The notes beneath the pieces are model-generated. The model was not told where the DNA came from. It was given only the letters and a program-made list of their open reading frames with translations, and did not search any database. From NCBI RefSeq assembly GCF_017115095.1, contig NZ_JABXKI010000265.1, positions 1 through 64,000 of the forward strand: a stretch of 64,000 nt of DNA, written 5' to 3'. This document shows positions 1 to 8,788 of this stretch, piece by piece. How positions within the stretch are numbered: the first letter of the stretch is position 1; each line of letters opens with the position of its first letter. Source of the stretch: Nostoc sp. NMS4. GTDB taxonomy: Bacteria; Cyanobacteriota; Cyanobacteriia; Cyanobacteriales; Nostocaceae. The translations under genes and the position numbers were made by a program.

Positions 1-574
1 AGTGTAATAATTCTATACCATCAGTTCGTAAAGAGGACTCACTTGTTGCCATATATATTACCTTTGTTGTAACTCCTATTCCTGAGAAGTGGAGCTGCGT
101 ATATTTTCTTCTAAGCTGTCATCATTTTCCTTAGTCAAGCCAGAATAAGCCATCGTCGTTTCACTGAACTTATCAGGGGTCGAACTCCATAATTCAGTAT
201 TTGTACGCATGATTTTGCGAACCCCTCTGTTACAGGTGATTTTCGCTTTTTACATAACTCTTGAATAGTAAATAATCTTTAGCTTTTGCAACAAAAACTA
301 GCTATTTATGCTGAAAAATGCATAACTGAACTAATACCTATCAGTCATACTGAGTGCAAGTGGATCGGTACTGAATTAATCGCAAAATAAACTGAGCAAT
401 TTTATCTCTTAGTAGGCACTGTCATTAAGAAAGGTCGAAAATCCAAATTGGAAGTTGGGTTGAGTAACAAAACCCAATCTACAAAAAATAGAATTCCGAC
501 TCATTTTTATGGCGATTTGTACTTAGTTAGGTATTGATACCATTTCTTTGTGAGGCTGCGCCAAATTTTCTTTC

Positions 575-646
575 TTTGTGTCCTTCTCTGACAAGACGCT
601 GCGCGTAGCTTGCTTCTCCGTAGGAGTATGCGCCTTTGCGGTTCGT
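575..646. repeat. Nested dispersed repeats
   Basis: The sequence reads TGTGTCCTTC, then a block CGCTGCGCGTAGCTTGCTTC..GTAGGAG, then TGCGCCTTTGCGGTTCG. The outer halves match the 'TGTCCTCTGCGCCTCTGTGGTTCG' type also seen at about 39491-39518 and, inverted, at about 42845-42873. The inner block resembles the REP-like palindromic sequences seen elsewhere here (for example 57469-57525), so one repeat seems inserted into another. Confidence 0.5.
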
Positions 647-927
647 TCCTCATATAGTTTGACGCATCTTCATGCAGAATTGGTATGACGGGCATTTCCG
701 TTCAATATTGCTAAGGAACGTGAATTAAATAAAATGCAAAACTTCATCTTGTATCTAGCTTCCCTCTCCTTTATAAGGAGAGGGATTGAGGGTGAGGTAA
801 GCCAGGGACATAAATTGTATGTTATTTAATTCTTATTCCTAAGATTAAATCTCCGTCACAAAACGTTCTGTCTGTAGAGGCTCTTTACTTAACCTCCCAA
901 ACTTTGTTAAATATAAAATAAACTTTT

Positions 928-994
928 AGTTTGTAGTGAGCGATTTATCGCTCAGAGCAAGGATTATCAGGACTAAAGTCCTTATTACAAACTT
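928..994. repeat. Palindromic dispersed repeat, copy 1 (TTTGTAG family)
   Basis: It begins AGTTTGTAGTGAGCGATTTA and ends with the near-complement CTTATTACAAACTT, with GGACTAAAGTCC inside. Related copies lie at 22108-22168 and 33922-33964. The ends are conserved and the middle varies. Confidence 0.6.
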
Positions 995-1263
995 TAATTT
1001 ATTTATGCCTAAGTACTTATCAGCATCATGTAACGGAAACGTTTGTAGTTTTTTCAGATAAAAGTGAAACCTTTTTGTGCATATAGAATTGTGCGCGAAC
1101 AACTAGAACCAAAATTTCAGGTTGTGCAATTGTAAGTATTTATAAGCCTTTTAGGGTTTATTTCCTAACAGAATAGTTGAAATAAACCCAGGTTTTTGGT
1201 ACAGTCTTATGCTGTAGAGATTTTAGATTATCCTCTCACGAAAGTGATGGAAGCTCGATAGTA

Positions 1264-2325
1264 CTAATTAGTAGTTCTTCGTTTTATATGTGGGTTATAA
1301 GAAATGTCAAAAGCTGATTTGTTACCCATCACATAGTATTGAATTCGACGCTCAATAATATTTTTCAATCGCAAAATAAAATCAAAAACAAAGTATGGAT
1401 TTTTACTAACTTCTGTTAATACGGTTAACCATCTCCCTTGTTTGATAGGCATTACCACTTGATAATAAGCTAGATTTTTATTATAGACTGCAAGGTTATA
1501 AGACAAAGCACGGACTAAAGCTGGATTTTTTTTCACAACTTCTTGTTCCATAAAATAATTAGTAGCACTCAAGTATTGATTGAGAGATGACAATATATTT
1601 TGACGTACAAGAGAAAAAGGACGCGAACGGTAAAAATAATAGGGTTTTGGCACAAGAAAAAAGCGAGCGCCATTAATTAAAAATTTCATATCAAGCCAAA
1701 AGTCTTCGGCTATGCTGAGGGTTTCATCGTATATAATGCCGTGCTTAACCAGAAATTCTCGTTTGAATAGAGGTTTGCTTAAACCAAGATGCAAACCTGG
1801 TTTTCCGTAGACATCAGTTTCCACAAAATAAACAATGTCAATTTGGATAATTTTATCTATACTTTCTCCACTTTCTTGAATCAATGTACTCCAAGGAGAT
1901 GTTGCACCATCTTTGATAAGATAAAGATCGTCAGCAATCATATCTGCATTTCTTTCATCTGCTAGAGAAACAAGATCGGATAATCTTTCGGGAAGATACC
2001 AATCATCTGAATCAAGCACCGCAATCCATTCTCCTTTGGCTGCTCTCAAAGCACGATTACGCGCAGCAGAAACCCCAAGGTTTTGTTTATTAACCATTAC
2101 TTTGAGACGACGATCGGTAAAACTCTTAGCGATTTCTAAAGTTTTATCACTTGAACCATCATCTACCACAATAACTTCAATATCATCGAGCGTTTGCTCT
2201 AAAGCTGACTCTATTGCCTTCGCAATATAAGCTTCAGTATTGTAAGCAGGGATAATGACTGAGACTTTAGGATTCACGAAGCTAAAACTCCAAACTACAC
2301 GGTTAGATAAAATGCATCTACACAA
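1264..2325 (-). CDS. Family 2 glycosyltransferase
   Basis: This looks like an inverting GT-A glycosyltransferase that moves a sugar from a nucleotide-sugar onto a glycan or lipid acceptor, probably for exopolysaccharide or envelope glycans. The N-terminal region has the family 2 start VSVIIPAYNTEAYI, the VVDDGSSD motif and the metal-binding LDSDDW (DxD-like). The rest is family-variable, acceptor-side sequence without clear membrane helices. The annotated start (2325) precedes the conserved core by about 20 residues; a GTG at 2277 (VNPKVSV) is an equally plausible start and no strong ribosome site decides. It stands alone between spacers, so donor and acceptor cannot be predicted. Confidence 0.88.
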   Translation of the reverse strand: MCRCILSNRVVWSFSFVNPKVSVIIPAYNTEAYIAKAIESALEQTLDDIEVIVVDDGSSDKTLEIAKSFTDRRLKVMVNKQNLGVSAARNRALRAAKGEWIAVLDSDDWYLPERLSDLVSLADERNADMIADDLYLIKDGATSPWSTLIQESGESIDKIIQIDIVYFVETDVYGKPGLHLGLSKPLFKREFLVKHGIIYDETLSIAEDFWLDMKFLINGARFFLVPKPYYFYRSRPFSLVRQNILSSLNQYLSATNYFMEQEVVKKNPALVRALSYNLAVYNKNLAYYQVVMPIKQGRWLTVLTEVSKNPYFVFDFILRLKNIIERRIQYYVMGNKSAFDISYNPHIKRRTTN

Positions 2326-2504
2326 TTCAATATCTTTGCCAAAAAGAGAGTTAGTCTAACTTTTGACGAACAGCCCAAGACAAGCATTAACTATATTTAT
2401 AGGCAAAAGTCAAACCCCATTTAACGCGACAGGAAAGTATAAAGGACTTCCACAAAAACTAATACCTTCGACAATTTATAAGCCTTGATATAGAACAAAC
2501 CTAA

Positions 2505-2556
2505 GATTTTATTGGCTCAGTTTTTGTTGGATAGCAACAACTGAGCCAATAAAATC
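2505..2556. terminator. Hairpin with 18-bp perfect arms
   Basis: GATTTTATTGGCTCAGTT (2505-2522) is exactly complementary to AACTGAGCCAATAAAATC (2539-2556), with a 16-nt loop holding a further GTTG/CAAC pair. It lies upstream of the glycosyltransferase start on the minus strand, so it does not terminate that gene. It could be a terminator for something beyond or a small palindromic element. A second inverted pair, TACCTTTTGCC / GGCAAAAGGTA, lies at about 2610-2667. Confidence 0.4.
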
Positions 2557-3249
2557 CTCTATGGTTTGTGTAGAAGTAATAATGAAAGTCAGGTACTTGT
2601 ATACTGGGGTTTTACCTTTTGCCTAATAACCAAGCATGGTCTTGTGTTGGGCTATTTGGGCAAAAGGTAGACTACTTCTTTTTTGACTAAAGTATTGCAA
2701 AAACTATCAAGTATTTTCTTGACTAGGCTTTTTGCCATCCGACAAAAACAAGTGTGTATTATCTAGATTTGCTCTATCCTAATCCTCGTAAATTGGCGAA
2801 GGTATTGATTGAATATTGCACTTTGTCTTGGCATAACTATGAAGAGGTGATGTCAAAACTGTGACAAAATTACACGATCTTTGACCGACGACAGGGTTTT
2901 TGTGTATTTAAATACGATGTATTTTAACAAGTCAAGGAATTGTGAGGATAATTTATCTAGCAGTCCAGCATATTTAATAAAGGTGAATAAGCCGGGGCTA
3001 TCTTATTCTAAATATAGACAAAATATGGTGGTTAATCAACATCACTCCAGAGGGGGCAGAAACAAGCAATCAGTCTAAACAATTAGCGATCGCCCCGTGG
3101 ACTATCCACAGGATACACTGTACATCAATGGATAGAGCTTCAGCTTGGGGCTTTTTAGCTTCGTCGAACTCACGTTAATTTTTAACAATATAGCCGCCCT
3201 TCAGATTTGGCAACGATATTAAATCCTTGGCTGTTAACCACAAAGATTT
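2557..3249. other. Spacer with a possible gene remnant
   Basis: No intact gene is seen. A plus-strand open stretch from about 2750 to 2864 without a start codon reads like coding sequence (LDLLYPNPRKLAKVLIEYC, ending at TGA 2862-2864), but I cannot name a family. The 65-aa ORF at 2881-3078 has no recognisable features. GCGATCGCCCC..GGGGCT near 3090-3155 could form a loose hairpin. Confidence 0.3.
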
Positions 3250-3324
3250 TTGACACTCCCCGCGAGTAAGAGCGACGGGGATTCTTGAATCTAAGACATG
3301 ACTTGCTCAATCAGGCTTGCGCTC

Positions 3325-4487
3325 CTATTGAGTAGAGGACTCATCTCCCCAAGCGTTGCTTGCATCTAGTGCAAAGGTTCCGGTATGCCCTACCGTACCC
3401 AATCCTCGACTAAGGATATTTCTAGCTGCGTTTTCGTCCCTATCCATCAGACAACCACACTTACAAACGTGCGTCCTAGTAGATAGCGTTTTTTTAACAA
3501 TGACACTACAACTAGAGCATTCTTGGCTCGCATATTGCGGTTTAACCGCAACCGAGACTCTTGAAAATACTTTTGCAAAGTACTCAACCCATATACGAAA
3601 CTGATACCAAGATGCGTCATTAATGGACTTGGCTAAACAGTGATTTTTCACCATATTTTTAATCCTCAAATCTTCATAGGCTATCAAGTCGTTAGACTGA
3701 ACTACGCACCGTGCTAATTTCACAGCATGGTCTTTACGTTGCCTACTTATTTTGAGGTGGCGTTTCCCTAAAATCTGCCTAGCCTTGCCCCTATTTTTTG
3801 AACCTTTCACCCTTCTAGAAACGCGACGTTGTGAACGCTTGAGAACTTTTTCACTCCTCAGAAGAAACTTAGGGTTATCAACCATTGTCCCATCAGAATC
3901 GGTGTAGTATTCCTTTAAACCAACGTCTAACCCCACCGTTTTACGAGTAGGTTCTATGTTTTCAGAACGGTCTACATCAATACAAAATTGAACATACACG
4001 CCATCCGCACGTTTTACCAATCTTACCCGTTTAATTTGGTTTATTTGGTAGAAGTGCAGGTCACGAGTACCTTTGAGCTTTAATCTCCCAATCCCCTTTT
4101 TATCACTGAAAGTTATGGATTTACGATTATCTGCAAGTTTCCATCCTGATGTTTTGTACTCAACAGAACGACAATCTTTCTGAAATTGAGGATATCCTTT
4201 CAAACCTTGAATACCTTTCTTGCAGTTTTCATAAAACCGAGAGATAGAAGACCATGCCCGTTCTGCGCTGGCTTGACGAGCCATTGAATTGAATTGAGTT
4301 CGTTAGCAAAGGGAAAGTTAGCTGCAAGTACAGCACAATATTTCTGCAAATCGTTTTTACCCGTACCTTTAACGTCCATCCACAAGCGAATACAGCTATT
4401 GCGAACAAACTTCGCAGTCCGAATTGCATCATCTCTTGCCGCTATCTGCGCTGACTTTCCATAAGCTTTAAACTCAAAAACAAGCAT
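3325..4487 (-). pseudogene. tnpB: TnpB (RNA-guided nuclease-like transposon protein), frameshifted
   Basis: The N-terminal part lies in the 4200-4532 ORF and begins at AMLVFEFKAYGKSAQ (start 4487). The remainder lies in the 3325-4284 ORF, beginning MARQASAERAW. Homologues known to me run ...ADELNSMARQASAERAW.. without a break. Here CTC-AATTC-AATTC-AATGG carries a duplicated AATTC, and removing one copy restores the frame, so a 5-bp tandem duplication broke the gene. The RuvC-like nuclease residues survive: D in GLDVGL, E in AYEDLRI and D in DRDENAARNI, with a zinc finger made by CSSC and CKCGC. The C-terminal MARQ.. fragment could still be made from its own ATG. The break looks recent because the rest is intact. 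Confidence 0.85.
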
Positions 4488-4490
4488 CGC

Positions 4491-4755
4491 TTTTACCGAA
4501 AAAATGGGTTTAAAGCCCCGTGCTTCTAGCACGGCTTTAAAGTAATAAGTAATAAGTAATGAGTAATGAGTAAGAATATTAACTTATTACTTATTACTTA
4601 TTACTTATTACTTATTACTCCAGAATCACCGTGGCTTCAGTCCGGTGAGGATGTCAACTCCTATGTTATACTACCATATTTGGTATAAGATAAATCAAAT
4701 ACAATATAAAGCCGTCCTAGAAGGACGGGGCTTTAAACCCAATTTTTCGGTAAGA
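4491..4755. repeat. Long inverted repeat flanking the tnpB upstream region
   Basis: Left arm 4496-4538 (CCGAAAAAATGGGTTTAAAG..CACGGCTTT) is nearly the reverse complement of 4708-4750 (AAAGCCGTCC..GGGGCTTTAAACCC..TTTTTCGG). Similarity continues a few bases outward (TTTTACC/GGTAAG). Each arm contains its own small hairpin (GCCGTGCTAGAAGCACGGGGC type). The right arm looks like a second left end of the same IS type pointing toward the gene at 4800. Confidence 0.7.
4539..4619. repeat. Heptad short tandem repeats forming a large palindrome
   Basis: TAATAAG/TAATGAG heptads run for about 35 nt, then AATATT, then the complementary TTACTTA heptads for about 40 nt. The two halves can fold into one long AT-rich hairpin. 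It sits inside the IS-type element between its end and the tnpB start. Confidence 0.75.
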
Positions 4756-4799
4756 ATTAGGAATAAGCAGAACGTTTTCCTAAAAAACAGTATTTCAAT

Positions 4800-5528
4800 A
4801 TGAGCAATACCAGTAATTTTCGTGAAGCTATCCGTGAGGCTAAATCTCACGCCCTCGTTGGCCCAAACGTGATTGCCAACGCCCTCCCCTACGTCGGTGG
4901 TGGATTGGTGCTAACGGCATTAGGAACCTACGGTGGTTTGGGAGTTATCCGTACTAACCCCGAAATATTCTTTCCCACCTTCATTGGTGCGGTGATTTTG
5001 GAGTTAATTTTGTTCTTTGTTGCCCAAAATGTTGCCCAAAAAGGTAATAAGGGTCTTGCATTACCCCTGTTGGCAACCTACAGCCTGTTGTCTGGATATA
5101 CTCTCAGTGGCTTGATATTTGTCGCCTTGAGATCCCAAGGTGTAGGCATTCAAGGTATTGGATTGGCTGCCCTTGGTTGTGGTGTCACCTTTATTGCTGC
5201 CCGTCAAATTGGTTCAAATCTTTCTGAACAGGATGGGATGGCTTTGACGAAAACCATCAATCTTGGCGTTATTGCCTTGGTGGTTGTGTGTTTAGCGCAA
5301 TTCGGCTTTGCCATGTTTGGTGTTTACACGCCCAATTGGTTAGAAATTGCCATCTCCGGTTTGGGGGTGTTTCTATTTGTTGGGGTTTCTGTAGTTGATT
5401 TCTACATCTTGCCCCGCACTTACAGCGACGATCAATATCTACCTGCTGCTTTGTCGATGTACTTAACTTACATCAACTTGTTCGTCTTTATCTTGCGGTT
5501 GCTAATTGCCATCAATGGCCGCGATTAA
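4800..5528 (+). CDS. Bax inhibitor-1 family membrane protein
   Basis: The 242-aa protein is very hydrophobic with about seven membrane segments (for example GGGLVLTALGTYGG, PTFIGAVILELILFFVA, INLGVIALVVVCLAQF and the last YINLFVFILRLLIAI). Length, segment layout and the acidic residues near the C-terminal segments fit the BI-1/YccA (UPF0005) family, whose characterised members are pH-sensitive Ca2+ leak channels in membranes. The role in cyanobacteria is not established. The ATG at 4800 lies directly after an IS-end-like inverted repeat (4708-4750), so its promoter may lie in or near that repeat. A good rho-independent hairpin follows. Confidence 0.8.
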   Translation: MSNTSNFREAIREAKSHALVGPNVIANALPYVGGGLVLTALGTYGGLGVIRTNPEIFFPTFIGAVILELILFFVAQNVAQKGNKGLALPLLATYSLLSGYTLSGLIFVALRSQGVGIQGIGLAALGCGVTFIAARQIGSNLSEQDGMALTKTINLGVIALVVVCLAQFGFAMFGVYTPNWLEIAISGLGVFLFVGVSVVDFYILPRTYSDDQYLPAALSMYLTYINLFVFILRLLIAINGRD

Positions 5529-5566
5529 TTCTCTGTAGACACTAACACAAGTAAAGTTTTATAAAG

Positions 5567-5605
5567 TAAAAACCGTGGTTTAATTTTTAGCAGCCACGGT
5601 TTTTT
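5567..5605 (+). terminator. Rho-independent terminator
   Basis: AAAACCGTGG ... CCACGGTTTTTT forms a stem with a T-run, about 40 nt after the Bax-inhibitor-like gene. Confidence 0.8.
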
Positions 5606-5909
5606 CATCGTTTTAATAGTAAATTATTTGCGATGCCTACGGCTGGCTACGCCTACGCACTAGCCCAAAATGTCCAGCTTGACGAAATTCAACCCCGACA
5701 GATAAAATCTCTATCCAGCAAGCTCATTCGGGAATATATCTTGCATCTTGACAAGTTCAGTGGGTAAAGAAGCACTTGAGAATTTCAAGTAACTTTTGTA
5801 ACTAGTGGATCAAAAATTTGCCCAACTACAGCTAAAATCAAGAAACATAACTAGAATAAAGAGCAATTTTCCAATCAAAAGCGCTCTATCTATCATTCAG
5901 CAAGCATTT

Positions 5910-7032
5910 ATGGATGTCCTAGAACTCAAACGCGAAATCGAAACGTTGTCTGGCCGCCTGGGTAAAACCCAGGACTATCTTTGACGTACCTGCACTGACA
6001 GCCAAAATTCAAGACCTCGAAAAAACATCAGCACAGCCAGAATTTTGGGATGACCAAACCCAGGCCCAACAAACCCTACAAGAACTCAACGACCTGAAAG
6101 CCCACATTGAGCAATACGATCGCTGGCACGCCAATTTAGAAGATACTAAGGCAGTTGTTGAGTTGTTGGAGTTAGAAACCGATGAGGCACTACTCCAAGA
6201 AGCCGAATCTACCATCACTAAACTGAATCGTGACCTGGATCAGTGGGAGTTACAACAATTACTTTCTGGCCCCTATGATGCGGAAGGTGCTGTAGTGACA
6301 ATTAGTGCTGGTGCTGGTGGTACTGATGCTCAAGACTGGGCATTTATGCTAATGCGGATGTACACCCGTTGGGGCGAAGCTCACGGCTATAAGGTAACTT
6401 TAGCTGAAGAGTCGGAGGGTGATGAAGCTGGAATTAAATCGGCAACCTTAGAAATTACCGGTCGCTATGCTTATGGTTATTTGCGATCGGAAATGGGTAC
6501 ACATCGCTTAGTGCGGATTTCACCTTTTAATGCTAACGGTAAGCGACAAACCAGTTTTGCCGGGGTGGAAGTGATGCCACAGATTGATAACTCTGTGCAA
6601 TTGGATATTCCAGATAAGGATTTGGAAATCACCACAACTCGCTCTGGTGGTAAAGGTGGACAAAATGTCAACAAAGTAGAAACTGCGGTGCGGATTGTTC
6701 ACCTTCCTACAGGTCTTGCCGTGCGTTGTACAGAGGAGCGATCGCAGCTGCAAAATAAAGAAAAAGCCCTAAATCGTCTGAAAGCCAAGCTCTTGGTCAT
6801 CGCCAAAGAGCAACGCGCCCAAGAAATTGCCGAAATTCGTGGCGATATGGTAGAAGCCTCTTGGGGAAACCAAATCCGTAACTATGTGTTTCACCCTTAC
6901 CAAATGGTGAAAGATTTGCGTACAACTACGGAGACTACAGCCATTGGCGATGTGATGAATGGTGAACTTGATACATTCATCCAAGCTTATCTGCGCCAAG
7001 AAAATAAACTAGTAGAAAACACTCTGGCATAG
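5910..7032 (+). CDS. prfB: Peptide chain release factor 2, with programmed +1 frameshift
   Basis: RF2 recognises UGA/UAA stop codons and triggers peptide release on the ribosome. A short first frame starts at ATG 5910 ([18 protein letters not shown]..) and reaches TGA at 5982-5984. Shifting +1 at CTT-TGA-C continues as [14 protein letters not shown] and joins the long ORF (6163 in the track is only an internal TTG). The protein then has the RF2 stop-codon tripeptide SPF ([10 protein letters not shown]) and the catalytic GGQ loop ([17 protein letters not shown]). Total length is about 373 aa, normal for RF2. The frameshift autoregulates: low RF2 favours shifting at the in-frame UGA. A strong hairpin terminator follows at 7062-7086. 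Confidence 0.95.
5971..5985 (+). promoter_or_regulatory. prfB programmed frameshift site
   Basis: AGGACTATCTTTGAC contains the conserved CTT-TGA-C slip/stop context, with a Shine-Dalgarno-like AGGA a few bases upstream. It is weaker than the AGGGGG of E. coli but at a similar distance. The frame change is required to make full-length RF2. Confidence 0.9.
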
Positions 7033-7061
7033 AGGCGCTGATTACATAACACCCAATTGTT

Positions 7062-7086
7062 AAGGCGTTTCACACAGAAACGCCTT
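7062..7086 (+). terminator. Hairpin terminator after prfB
   Basis: AAGGCGTTTC-ACACA-GAAACGCCTT is a perfect 10-bp stem, followed by TCTTC rather than a clean T-run. Confidence 0.7.
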
Positions 7087-7162
7087 CTTCATATATAAGC
7101 GATCGCAATTCTAGCCCAGACCAACTGTTACAGTTATAAAAGAGTCTGTAGACAAATAACTT

Positions 7163-7318
7163 ATGAGCAACTCACCTTCAACAGAACCTCAACCTAGCTA
7201 CGTCAAACTCGCCATGCGAAACATGGTGCGGAAGGGTGGAACTTCTCTAAAGCATTTTGGATTGACTGCTGTAGGGCTTTTAGCTCTACTTGTTGGTCTT
7301 GCTTACCTGACTCATTAA
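7163..7318 (+). CDS. Small single-helix membrane protein (DUF3285-like)
   Basis: This 51-aa gene is too short for the supplied ORF track. It reads MSNSPSTEPQPSYVKLAMRN.., then a basic stretch (NMVRKGGTSLKHF), and ends in one membrane helix (LTAVGLLALLVGLAYLTH). The layout and its place between prfB and ybeY match the small DUF3285 proteins of cyanobacteria as I remember them. Function is unknown. The ybeY start is only 33 nt downstream, so co-transcription is likely. Confidence 0.75.
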   Translation: MSNSPSTEPQPSYVKLAMRNMVRKGGTSLKHFGLTAVGLLALLVGLAYLTH

Positions 7319-7351
7319 CGACAAATCGTAAACCTCAGACAAGGAGACTGT

Positions 7352-7885
7352 GTGCCCCTGAGAGTTGAACTATATGTGGAGGAGTATTTTTATGAGTTGT
7401 CCCCGACAACTTCTCTAAAAATTGACGAGACTGATGCCCGAATTACCCCTGAAACTTGGGAAAACTGGTTTAATCAGTGGTTGGAAATACTTCAGCCTCA
7501 GATTCCAGCAGCGCTAAGTTATGAAATCGGGCTGCGTTTGACAGATGACTTGCAAATTCAAGAACTGAATGCTCAGTATCGTCAGCAAAATAAGCCGACA
7601 GACGTTTTAGCCTTCGCTGCTTTGGAGGTGGATTTTCCGCAAAGCAAAGAAATGCTTGCCTCTGTACCATTATACTTAGGTGATATTATTGTGTCTGTAG
7701 ATACAGCACAACGCCAAGCCCAACAACAGGAACATAGCTTACCAACCGAGTTAGCGTGGTTAGCTGCTCACGGTTTATTACACCTGTTGGGCTGGGATCA
7801 TCCTGATGAAAAAACTTTAGAGCGAATGTTAAAACAGCAAGTGAGATTGCTGAATGCAATAGGTATTGCTATTGACATGCAATAG
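7352..7885 (+). CDS. ybeY: Endoribonuclease YbeY (16S rRNA 3'-end maturation)
   Basis: YbeY is a zinc-dependent single-strand RNase needed for 16S rRNA 3' processing and ribosome quality control. The hallmark HGLLHLLGWDHPDE (three zinc-binding His) is near residue 146. The upstream TDVLAFA and YLGDIIVS segments are also typical. Length (177 aa) is normal for the family. The start is GTG at 7352. It lies between the DUF3285-like gene and dgkA, an order I recall as common in cyanobacteria. Confidence 0.93.
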   Translation: MPLRVELYVEEYFYELSPTTSLKIDETDARITPETWENWFNQWLEILQPQIPAALSYEIGLRLTDDLQIQELNAQYRQQNKPTDVLAFAALEVDFPQSKEMLASVPLYLGDIIVSVDTAQRQAQQQEHSLPTELAWLAAHGLLHLLGWDHPDEKTLERMLKQQVRLLNAIGIAIDMQ

Positions 7886-8038
7886 CAGTAGCTGATGTAT
7901 CTCTTGATGTCAATTTTGGGTAATACTTTTATAATACTTCTGTGGAAAATTGCTGAAAGATTGCCTCAAAGTTAATTCTGCCATTAAGATCGGCGAATAT
8001 TCCCACTGTAGCAACTCTGTTCTTGTGTTTTTAAGTCT

Positions 8039-8494
8039 ATGTCCCAAAAAATTTCTCCATCACCAACGCCTACCTCGTTACAAACACTGGTGTCTAACGA
8101 ACGGGAATTCTCCTGGAAAGTGGCCTCTAATTTATTTGTTAGTTTTAAATATGCCTGGGCTGGAATCAGCTATAGTTTTCAAACTCAACGTAATTTTCGC
8201 ATCCACGTAAGTGTTTGTGCATTAGCGATCGCCTTAAGCGTTTTTTTGCATCTGCAAGCGGTAGAAATAGCGGTAATTGGTATAACTAGTGGTTTAGTTT
8301 TGGCATTAGAGTTACTAAATACAGCGATCGAGTCTGTTGTGGACTTAACCGTTAAGCAGACATACCACGATTTGGCAAAAATTGCTAAAGATTGTGCGGC
8401 GGGTGCAGTGCTTGTTTCTGCTTTGGTAGCAATGCTAGTAGCTGGTATTCTATTGCTCCCTCCTCTGGTAACTTTAATTATATCGGCTTTGTAG
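8039..8494 (+). CDS. dgkA: Diacylglycerol/undecaprenol kinase family protein
   Basis: This is an integral membrane lipid kinase that phosphorylates diacylglycerol or undecaprenol with ATP, recycling lipid carriers. Following a soluble N-terminus of about 45 residues are FKYAWAGISYSFQTQRNFRIH, three membrane helices and the signature ELLNTAIESVVDL, then the conserved AKIAKDCAAGAVL. The longer N-terminal extension is usual in cyanobacterial members. Substrate cannot be told from sequence; the Gram-positive/cyanobacterial branch often prefers undecaprenol. The overlapping ORF at 7950-8210 is a shadow. Confidence 0.9.
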   Translation: MSQKISPSPTPTSLQTLVSNEREFSWKVASNLFVSFKYAWAGISYSFQTQRNFRIHVSVCALAIALSVFLHLQAVEIAVIGITSGLVLALELLNTAIESVVDLTVKQTYHDLAKIAKDCAAGAVLVSALVAMLVAGILLLPPLVTLIISAL

Positions 8495-8788
8495 GGGTGA
8501 TTTTTAGGTGCTGCTCACAAAGAGAATCACGCTCTATGCGATCGCCTTTGCAGAATATATTCAAAATTTAAGTAGTCCAATGTCTACGACGGGCTACGCC
8601 TACTTGTCAAGCATCCCGGCTAAAGGATTACTTCGTAATCTTTAGCAAGTGGCCGCAAAATAGCCGCTTTGCTTTACACTTATGCGTCTACGTCAGCGTT
8701 ATTTTTACACCTAACGAAAAAATAGCATGAGATACTTAATCTATGCTTTTTGCAACTGATGAGTGGTAAAAACCAGGAGTGATCAGCT
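8495..8788. repeat. Spacer with REP-like palindromic sequence
   Basis: GTCTACGACGGGCTACGCCTAC near 8582 matches the type at about 5632-5660 (GATGCCTACGGCTGGCTACGCCTACGC). AAAGGATTACTTCGTAATCTTT near 8623-8644 is an additional palindrome. No gene is seen. Confidence 0.5.

Larger units (their letters stand above)
1..1263. other. Repeat-rich spacer without a convincing gene
   Basis: No ORF in this stretch has recognisable protein features. The 62-aa minus-strand ORF at 507-695 lies in dispersed repeat sequence. The region holds a REP-like patch near 575-646, a common cyanobacterial direct-repeat type near 765-805 (CCCTCTCC...GGAGAGGG), and a palindromic dispersed repeat at 928-994. Confidence 0.6.
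3250..4657 (-). mobile_element. IS200/IS605-type element, tnpB only
   Basis: The right end (plus coordinates from 3250) reads TTGACACTCCCCGCGAGT..CGGGGATTCTTGAA, the imperfect palindrome typical of cyanobacterial IS605-type ends. On the minus strand the opposite end (4657 downward) starts TTGACATCCTCACCGGACTG..CGGTGATTC, an inverted relative. Inside is one tnpB-like gene on the minus strand and no tnpA, so the element cannot transpose by itself. In this family a guide (omega) RNA usually overlaps the tnpB 3' end and the right end, here about 3250-3400 on the minus strand. That is inference from family knowledge. Boundaries are estimates. Confidence 0.65.

Noticed and set aside
507-695. 62-aa minus-strand ORF
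   Set aside because: It lies in dispersed repeat sequence (REP-like block and TGTCC..GGTTCG repeat) and has no protein features.
4539-4619. Heptad array as a CRISPR or origin iteron set
   Set aside because: Seven-base units without spacers are the common cyanobacterial short tandem repeat; no replication gene is nearby.
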